DNA from: Cyanoderma ruficeps
Lineage: Eukaryota; Chordata; Aves; Passeriformes; Timaliidae
Length of the DNA: 64,000 nt
Assembly (NCBI GenBank): GCA_008694505.1
Contig: VZDJ01000219.1
Coordinates: 5,168,081-5,232,080, forward strand
Reading direction: 5' to 3'
The translations under genes were made by a program, and so were the position numbers. The notes beneath the pieces were generated by a model. It was not told the origin of the DNA, ran no database searches, and saw only the letters and a program-made list of their open reading frames with translations. Shown here piece by piece: positions 55,773 to 64,000 of the stretch (position 1 is its first letter; the number at the start of each line of letters is the position of its first letter).

Positions 55773-58700
55773 ATGGAAGGGGATACTCTGCTCTCAGGGC
55801 TTCAGAACCTGACCAGGGAGCTCACCCTATGGACACTTGCACTGGTCCTGGCTGTTATAGGTGAGAATAATCAGGGAATTCACAAGCATCTTTCTCTGAA
55901 ATAATACATATGGGAAGGTTGAAATGATGTGATGGATTGGTTTATGGGCAAGAAAACACAAGTTTTGCTTCTCAGAACTGGATGTCCCCTTTGTGCTTTG
56001 CTAATACAGAAACTGGCAGAACAGGCATTACTTTGACGTTGAGGCTTGCAGCCCTGTTTCCTTGTGTCTCATGACTGAGTGAATCAACACCTAATTAAAC
56101 AGTCACATGAGGGACAGAGTAAAATGCTGTTCAGGCACTGATCCCTGTGAATCTTTGGAGAATAACTACTTACCTCTGTTTTCCTCCTTTTCCAAGGAAC
56201 CCTGAACAGCTGCAGCTCTGCCTTTTTTTTTTTTTTTCCTTTTTTCCCCCAGAGAAAAGAATACCACGTAGACCTCAGCTAAAGCAGTGCTGCCTATGCA
56301 GATAAATGAGATCTGGGGTAGGGGGAAGGAAGACCAGGGAGTCCTCAACATAATTTTGAGGAATTGGAATGATTTGAGTTCATGCTGGGAATGATTTAGC
56401 TGAAAGCCTTGTGCATTTGACACTCCTGGAAATTTAACTGAGAATGTGAACACTGAGCAAAGAAGTTGGGAGTGATCTGTGGGCTTTCTTGGTATTTTTA
56501 TTGTTAGCTGTAATTTTACCACTTGAAGCTCGTTATGAAGGTCCATAACAGTTGCTTTCCATCTCTGAGTGACAAATACTTGTGTGGAGATTTATTAGGC
56601 TCTCAATTATCACTCGGTCACAAGTGCAGCCACCTTAATCAATTACAGGACCGTGGCCTACAGCCAAAGAATGCTCCAAGCCCCATGCTGCCTTGCCTGT
56701 GCTGGATGACTTTCACCACCAAGGCCATATTTTTTCCCCTTATAAAACTCACAAAACAAGTATTACAGGATGTTTTAATCAGCATAAGCAGATGTCTCCC
56801 TGCACCCCGACACAGCCGAGGCTCCCGGGTCGCACACAGGGCTGTGCAGCAGGTGCCAGTGTCTGCAGCTGGAGGTTTTGTGGCTGTCGTGTCCTGGCAC
56901 TGGAGGTACCAGTGGTTTGGGCTCTCCATGGAGTGGCATTTACAGGCTGGAGATATCCTGGCTGCCTGCAGCCAGGCCAGGGGGTTTCAAGGTGGAAAAA
57001 GCAGGGTCTGGGCGGATTCCCTAGCAGGGATGCACTGCTGGGCACAGCATCACCCACCCTGGTACAGCTCACAGGTTAAAAAGCATGACATAAAAAAATT
57101 GCAGCTGTTTACAGTCTAGTCTTTTAGCCTTTAAAAATATATTTATTTTTAGATGTATGTGTCTGATTTTAAAAAAGCTTATTTAGATGTGTTTGCTTGG
57201 TGCAAAAATCAGCTGACATGTCAGGCATAGCTCGAGCACACCGGCAGTTCAGTTATGCACCTTGCAGCTTTTCTTTTAGTGTCTCCTGAAGTAATATATT
57301 GAAAATCTCAGTTTTCAGTTGTGCAAAAAGAATAAAGCTGCCATAGTCCTTATGGTTTCTGGGAAGTGCTTGAAAATAAAAGCCTTAAAGATACTCTAAG
57401 CTGAAGATAAATACAGGGAATTCAATATTTGTCTGTTAAAAAAATGAAAATGTTAGGAGTATTCAGCCAAAGTACCCTTATTCCATCAGGAATCTTTCAA
57501 GAGTTTTTTATTATTATTAATATTAGGGTTGATGACAATAATGGAGCCTTAGTGATTCCTCTAAGATGTCTTCATTTTCATGACAAGAAAGGTCTTGCAG
57601 TCAACCTTGACTCTTCTTTGTCTTCTCTCTTCATTTTCTCATCTACTAATATTCACAGTTTCCAAAATAAAAAGCATCAATTCACCATTAAGTTCCCTAA
57701 GCAAACTTTGTAGTTGATAAATCTGAACTTGTGAGCTTGAATTTGTTTTGTCAAGCTAGTTTTATGTGCGGATTTAAAGATTGTTGAACCTATTGTGACA
57801 TCTCCAGAACTACACAGCATGAAGGAGGGAATGCAGGCTGCCCCCCACAACCCTCCTCTGCTACATTACATAATTCTGGGTGATTTTAGGAGAGTCTTTA
57901 TTTCTAACAACTATGCTATTTCCAACTATGTTCATCAAAAGCAATTTGTATTGGAACTTCTTTCTCCCCAACTTTTCATTAAACGCACACAATACGGAGC
58001 TATTTACACTTTATTTTTAATAGCTACAGCAGAAGAGTCTGCTCTGCACACCCGAGTGTGCACAATAAAATAACTGTTTGGCAGGGGGAAAATGCCCTGT
58101 TGTCTTGCAGTACCAGTTGGTATTATGGAGGTTTGTTCGGTGTCTTATAGTAGATTGCGATTGGAAATGCAATGCAAATTGAAATGTTTCAGAAGCCTAA
58201 CCATGCGTCAGATTTTTACTTTGATAGTTATTTTTATTCAGCATTTTTATCATGACATGAAAAATTACAGCCGTGGATAGTCAATCTGTGAGATCTCCAC
58301 GTTCTTAAAAGAGAGATAATTGTTTCGTGTCCTACCCTCCAAGAGTGCTCATAGGCAGATTTGTAGTTGCTGATGCTCCTTTACAATGCTGGTAGAGGCA
58401 ATTTATTCCAGCCATGAGACCTTGTGCTGGTAGTGAGAATCCTGTGTATGGAGAGTTTATAAACTTGTTGATTTTTTTTTTAATCTCATCTCAAAAGCAC
58501 TTTTTTCAGCATTTAACAATCTGGTTTCCTTTAAAGAATAGAAGGCCAAGGTTTTGAAACTCCTGAGGGCTGTTTGCAGTGGTCTTTCTTGTCGTTTGGG
58601 CTCTTGCTGACCTTTGGCTGGGCTTATGTTTGTGTGTGCAGGTTTGTGTATGTGCTCCAGGTATATATGGAAGGTTCATGCTTTAACATCTCCATTCTTC

Positions 58701-58928
58701 CTCTCCACCAGTGAGGTTGTTTTTTTTTTTTTTTTTTGCAAGGATACAGAAATGCACAAAGAAAGCACATTTTTTTAGAAGTCTAGCTCAGTGGTAATCC
58801 TACTAAGGCAAGTATTTTGTAGAGACATGGTATCCAAGTATTTCTAGTCAGATTTCAAATAAATCCTAATTGGTTTTCTCTCTTTTTGTCTAGTGTGGCT
58901 TCCAGCTCCTACCTTTGTGCATTACTAA
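55773..58928 (+). CDS. Candidate two-exon gene for a 40-residue membrane micropeptide
   Basis: Exon 1 (55773-55860) starts at an ATG preceded by an in-frame stop at 55746. It encodes 29 codons (MEGDTLLSGLQNLTREL, then LWTLALVLAVI) and ends at a strong donor, TAG|GTGAGA, in phase 1. Exon 2 (58894-58928) follows a classic pyrimidine tract (tctctctttttgtctag). Read in the required phase it encodes VWLPAPTFVHY and TAA at 58926. An AATAAA lies at 58931 and a GT-rich downstream element at about 58963-58976. The product would be a short polar N-terminus (residues 1-16), one transmembrane helix (about 17-33) and a short tail. Size and layout resemble SERCA-regulating micropeptides: TREL next to the membrane helix and a total of 23 residues after it occur in sarcolipin, and LQNL occurs in phospholamban. 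That resemblance is short and may be chance. I recognise no known gene; two upstream ATGs start tiny uORFs. Confidence 0.4.
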
Positions 58929-58930
58929 GC

Positions 58931-58936
58931 AATAAA
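58931..58936 (+). terminator. Poly(A) signal of the candidate micropeptide gene
   Basis: AATAAA two bases after the TAA stop, followed about 30-45 bases later by the GT-rich run ttgttgtgtgcgttt, the arrangement of a mammalian/avian cleavage site. Confidence 0.45.
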
Positions 58937-61189
58937 CATTTCTTGGCTCACTTGCTGGCTCTTTGTTGTGTGCGTTTACAACATGTGTGAGAGAAGCCTT
59001 CCTTCAGAAGAAAGACTGAAAAAACTTGTTAAGGCAGTGAAGACCAAAAAATTAATCATTTCATTACTCTTTTAGCCTGTGGTTGGGACAAACTCTGTTG
59101 TCTGCTTAGTTTAAAATCAGATGATTTATACCCAAAAAGTCAGTATGAGCCTTTGCAATAGTTTTAAGTGTTTTCAGAAATGCCTTTGGATAGAGTGAAG
59201 AAAGTGATTATTTGTGGTGCTGTTCGGTTTTGAGGGTTGTTTTGGCTTCTGTGTGTTTAAGAACATGCCCCAGACCCAGTCAGGCATGGGGGTCTGCAGA
59301 GGGTCCATTGGGCTCGGGGCTGCTGGATGTGGTTGAACACCATCACCTACATCTTTCCCATCTGCAGCTGGGTAGAGGTGCGTGGATGGATACTGAAGTA
59401 TGTCCCTGGCAGGTGATGGGCTATGGCAGGAGATTTTGATAACTTTATTTTTTTGAATGTGTTTTTCTGAAGCAGGGTAATATTACCAGCTTTGTTTTTC
59501 AAGCTCAAATTTTAGACACACAAAAAAGGAAGGCCCTCACCCTTTTAAAGAGAGGCCTGGATGTACACCTAGAGAAGAGGATAGTGCATATCTCATGTTA
59601 AAGATGCTCCAGTGTTTTCTTGGGTACGGGAGTGGTGTATAAACAAACATTGAATATCTGAATTCCTTCCTCAAGCAATATTCACTGATCTGGCTAAAGC
59701 ACTGTTTACTCTCTGTACAATTTGAGTCTGTCTCTATTTGCAGAGAAATTCCTTCCAGTATTTTTCCTGGTCAGTTGTTGGATGGAGGCTGGGTCAGCTT
59801 TCAAAGCACTTCTTTTAATATGCATCAGGTTACCCTGAGGTAAAATGGAAACCTTAGATGTTACTCCTGTAAATAAATGTTTACATAATACATGGCACTT
59901 CTCAGCATTGCATGTGTAAGAAAAAAGGTCACTTTTGACATCAGTAACCTTTAGAGAGTGGTGCCTTTGCCACACAGGTAAGGAAAGTTACTGTGCACTA
60001 CACATTCCTTCACTAGATCAAGAAGGTAGGTAGGAGTGTTCAAATGTTACTGCTTTTATCTCCTAAAGCTTGGCATTTTAAGCTTTAAAGGCAAGATTTG
60101 GGCTTAAGGCATGGGTCCTGTAATCAGCACATGCCCAGTTTTGCTCATGTGAGTAATTCCATTGAATTCCCTGGCACTAGTCACATATGAAAAGCCAAGT
60201 CTGTAACGTATGTGTTTGCCTCATCAGGGCCTCAGTTCTTCATTTCTAAATGAGAAACTTCCTGTAAAGCATGGTAAGAAAAGATAATGGTTTTATCTCT
60301 TTCGTTTTGCTGCTTTTGTGTCAAAACACATGTCCAGCACCAAACATAAAAATATTACCATCCTGTAAAACAGCAACAAACCCACTGTAGTGACAAGAGA
60401 TTAAGGATTTCTCCCTGAATTTAACCCATGAGATGTGTAGCAGAACAGGGAGCTTCATGTTCTGCTTTGGAATCCATTCCAGATGATGAGTACCATCTGA
60501 CCTCTTGGGATTGTATGGTCTTGGAACCAAAGCCCATGAACAGGTGCACCAGTTCACCCACTCTGTGATACAGGGGAACCATTGATAGCATTGGGTTGTA
60601 GGATGCAGTGGAACAGGAGATCCTGATGATAAATCTATTTTTTGCTGCGTGTGTATTTAAAACATTGGCGAAACTTGTAGGTTTTCAGACACTGAAAAAG
60701 AAAAGGTAGGAACTATGATGCTGTAGCCTTCTGCCTTCATGTATTTCCTGAGTTTTGTCCGAAGATCATACAGAATTAATAGTATGAGTTGATTAGCCTT
60801 ACCCTTGCCTGTGACAAGACTAGATGGTTTTTAACGTGCATTGCATTTTTGAATGCCCAGTTCCTTCTTTCCTTCCTTGTCCATCTGTCTCATTCCTCCC
60901 CCACAGTTTAGAGATAAAAGTTCGTTAAATAGTTCTTTGCTATTTAATGTTTGTTAAAATGCACTTTGTTGTTGTGATGTCTGAGTACCCTTCCTAGCAT
61001 GACCCGGGTTACCGCCAGAGCACAGTCAGGAAACCTTGTTTACAGCCAGCCGGGTTGGTCGGGTTTTCTTTGAGCGCATTATTTTGCGTATTTAATTTTT
61101 TCCCCTTCTATGGCCATCCAATTGTCTTGTATATCCCCGCTTCTTCCCGTGTAATATTAATGAGCGCTCGCTGAGCACACAGTGCGCTC

Positions 61190-61690
61190 TTTGTTCGTAC
61201 GCGGGAGGGGGAGCGGGACCGGGCGGGATGCGGGAGTCGCGCCGCAGAGGCAGCAGCGAGCGGGGGCGGCCGGGAGCTCCTCGTTCCCCTTCCCCGCCGA
61301 GCCCCTGCCTGGAGGAGCGCTCCAAAGCCGCTGTGTGAGGGAGGGCCGGAGCGCGGGCCGTCGCCGGGGCTGGCGGCCGCAGGTGGCCCGCGGTGACAGC
61401 TGTGTCACATGATGGCTGTCAGCGCGGGCTCGGCCACCCGCGCGCCCGGGCTCCGCCGAGAGCATCCCGCCGCTCCCAGGAATGTGAGGGCTGGGGGTGC
61501 CGGCTGCGAGGAGGCCGCCGTGCTTCGCCCCCCCGTTCCCCGCCGAGCGGGCTGAATTCCCGGCGGCCGCGGCGCGGAGGTGCCGGACGGCGGCCGCGGG
61601 TGCCCCGGGACTCGGTCATGAGACGGAGCCGCGAGTGCGGTGGCGGACGGGAGGCGGATGGATGGCACTGACAGGTCCGGGCCGGCGCTG
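61190..61690. promoter_or_regulatory. Second, intronic CpG island
   Basis: About 500 bp of dense CpG inside FNIP1 intron 1, flanked by AT-rich DNA, looks like an active promoter: an alternative FNIP1 start, a lncRNA or an enhancer-promoter. Short Arg/Gly/Pro-rich ORFs on both strands are by-products of composition. Its core holds TCACATGA at 61405-61412, flanked by inverted TGACAGC and GCTGTCA. A donor-like ACAG|GTCCGG lies at about 61673. Confidence 0.65.
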
Positions 61691-62762
61691 CCAGGGCAGC
61701 GCTTGGCTTCCCCGTGAATTACACTGATCGTCTCTGCAGCAAACACTGGAAGAGACGAAGGAGCGGAGAAGACGGGCGCTCTTTCCACGAGCAGAAATCC
61801 CAGACTGTGCAGAATTGTGGGGCAGGATTTGGGTTATGAAACTCCGGGGCAGCGCAAACGCAGCCTGGTGCAAACCCCGACACTGCTGTCCTTAAGGTGG
61901 TTTCTGTGCTCCTGTTGCTAGGATTAAGGCTTTTGCATTGCAGCATGGAGAGTCTTTTGTTTGAGTTAAATTCAGACCTCTTGATATGTCACCTGACAGT
62001 CTTGTGGTTTTGGATGAATATGGCTCATTGCTATTATTAACCTGAGTTGGCAGCCAGGCACAACAGGAGTTTATAGGGATTTTGAAAACTGGAACTGCTC
62101 GGGGGACAAAGATGCTTCCCAGGTATGGTCACTACACAGTTCTTGAGATCATTTTAATTATTTGAACGCTTATTGTTTTTCCTGTGATGAAAATACTTCT
62201 TTTCCAGAGATGTGACTCTTCTAGAGATTTATTTTTTTATGATTCTTACTATAATTTTATTCTAAAGGGCTCAATGCTTTTTGCCTGAATTGATTCTATC
62301 TTGCAACTTTGCAAAGGGAAGTGCAGTCTGCTTGAATAATGTAATTTTGTTCAGTGCTAGTGAATTTGACTGAAAGGAGCTGTGTCTCTTTTGTGTGTGG
62401 TTTTAATTGCAACATATTTCAAAACTTGTGTGTGTATGGGCAAATATTTGCATGCATGCATGTACATAAATCAAAACCTGAACAGGTACTTTTTGAAATG
62501 ACATAAGTGAACTAGTCCCAAAAATATTTTATGAAATTATTAATAGTGATTGTAAATTCTGCAAGGTGTGTGAATTGCAAAGTTATTCAACATACTACAC
62601 AGCTTTAACAAAATCTTCTCACCAATTTATTTTCAGTATAACACTCCAGGTTATGATTACTGTGTTGACTAGGCTGCACCTAACCTGCCGATATTATATC
62701 TTTTTGCTTGTGGAAAAGCATCTGGCTCATGTATTGGACTTTAGAGTATAAATTAGGTATCT

Positions 62763-62788
62763 TAATGAGAGTCAAGTGACTCTCATTA
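62763..62788. repeat. Near-perfect palindrome, 12-bp arms
   Basis: TAATGAGAGTCA (62763-62774) and TGACTCTCATTA (62777-62788) are exact reverse complements with a 2-base centre. No known element was recognised. Confidence 0.85.
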
Positions 62789-64000
62789 GAAGGGAGAAAA
62801 AAATGAAAACAAACTAAAGTCAACTTTATATACAGATAAAGAATTGGATAGAGCCAAGGAGCTTGGCAGCCAGTTAAAGATCAGGTCCAAATTTGTTATA
62901 CCTGTCAAATACCTGGCTGACGCACTTTGTTCCTGGTGTACAATATGTACTTAGCATAAGCAGCACAAGTTTCCTGGAGCTCAAGAAGTGCATCTATTCC
63001 AGGTGAGGATTGCTAAGCTGGTAAATAATGAGACCGGCTTAGCGATTGAGCAGGGAGCTGACCTCCACAGTGCTGCTGTGCCTGTGGACATGTCACCCTC
63101 TTTCAAGAGATGAAAAAGCAAGGGGCTTGGATTTATTTTTTTTGTATTTTAAAGAAACATTATTTCCATGGGATAAACCTGAAATATGTCACCACTGCAA
63201 GCAGTCAAAGGTGGTTGTCCCTGAGATGATCCACCATCTGTCTATCCTTCCATGCCACCCTGACCCTAGGTCCTTTGAGTTCTGTGAAACCCCAGGTGAG
63301 GTCACCGTGGCAGAGGGCAGAGTCACTCAGGGCGCTGGGTGAGCTCCTTCGCAATCCACCCTCGCGGGCTCCCTCCTGCCCTGGCCGAGGCACACATGCT
63401 GGTTTTCTATGCAGAATTTGCAAGTGTTCACCACCACAGTCACATAGCCCTGACGTGACCTCAGCTCTTGCAGCTCTTGTAAAGACAAGTATCTTGCAAC
63501 TTTTTTTTTTTAAGTATAGGCCCCGTGGTTTCTCTGCTTTAAGGAACTTTCTTCCTCCTTGCAGCCTTATGGTTGTGTTATGTCACCAGCACTTAAACAG
63601 AATCTCTCTCTTAAAATGCCAGCTTTGCAAATGCAGCCTGGATTATCCTTGTCTTGTGAATCCTGAGAAAGTTCTTTTCTGTTTCAGGTGCTATTGTTAA
63701 AGAAATAAATAACCTGCCCATGCCTCTAAGAGAAAATGGTCTTCCAAAGCTGCAAGCATCATTAGCACACATTACAGTTCTCTTTTCATTGCTTCCGAAT
63801 TAGTTGTGATCTTTCAGAATGGTCTGTGCAGCTGTTTTGTGCAATAATGGTGAAATAGTAAGTGAATTAAGAAGGTATTAAAGTATGTACAAGACCCTCC
63901 CCATTAATCCTATATACTCAACTTTTGTTGTATCTTCTCAAAGCCAAAAGAAAAAGGAATCTAATAACAGATAATAGAAATCTGCAGAGGTGTTTGGGCG

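Larger units (their letters stand above)
40437..64000 (+). other. FNIP1: FNIP1 intron 1 (continues past the window)
   Basis: It has no further FNIP1 coding exon. It contains GT/T-rich low-complexity sequence at 42815-42895 with a single undetermined base (N at 42861) and a CR1 fragment at 51125. A larger CR1 reverse-transcriptase copy lies at 52190-53785. A candidate micro-gene occupies 55773-58936, a second CpG island 61190-61690, and a palindrome 62763-62788. Long stretches such as 43.0-51.1 kb show nothing recognisable. Confidence 0.75.

Noticed and set aside
56523..57119. 198-codon plus-strand ORF in FNIP1 intron 1
   Set aside because: Length is notable, but the translation is Cys/Trp/Gln-rich without a domain. 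Overlapping ORFs exist on the other strand and there is no promoter or splice context.
61157..61873. ORFs of 76-127 codons around the 61-kb CpG island
   Set aside because: Composition-driven, no recognisable domain and no consistent splice context.

Overview
The window is vertebrate nuclear DNA, almost certainly from a bird. It has spliced, intron-rich genes with human-like proteins. Its interspersed repeats are avian CR1 LINE 3' ends plus one short solo LTR, and there are three sharply bounded CpG islands. The gene order ACSL6 - MEIKIN - FNIP1, all on the + strand, is the conserved block of human 5q31. A songbird is plausible, but I cannot prove the order from sequence alone. All exon boundaries below were placed by hand, using acceptor/donor signals, reading phase and protein resemblance.

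Region 1 (1-26,200) is the 3' two-thirds of ACSL6, a long-chain acyl-CoA synthetase. Fourteen constitutive-length coding exons keep one frame and give 446 residues plus a stop at 21,676-21,678. Two adjacent 78-bp exons (9,283-9,360 and 9,418-9,495) are the alternative fatty-acid 'gate' exons, F-type and Y-type, separated by only 57 bp. An AT-rich stretch with many poly(A) signals to about 26.2 kb is the likely long 3' UTR.

Region 2 (26,540-37,100) starts in a CpG island and is a 14-exon gene for a fast-evolving 491-residue protein. I assign it to MEIKIN (meiosis-specific kinetochore factor), mainly from synteny and from a compact C-terminal domain of the kind that binds CENP-C. The last exon is interrupted upstream by a solo LTR in the preceding intron.

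Region 3 (39,830-64,000) is the CpG-island promoter, first coding exon and long first intron of FNIP1 (folliculin-interacting protein 1). The promoter carries a TCACGTGG element of the TFEB/TFE3 (CLEAR) type. Exon 2 is not in the window. The intron holds a truncated 1.6-kb CR1 reverse-transcriptase copy and a second, unexplained CpG island at 61.2-61.7 kb. It also holds what I think is the most interesting signal: a two-exon candidate micro-gene (55,773-55,860 joined to 58,894-58,928). This would encode a 40-residue single-pass membrane micropeptide, with an AATAAA two bases after its stop. No tRNA, rRNA, CRISPR or bacterial features were seen.
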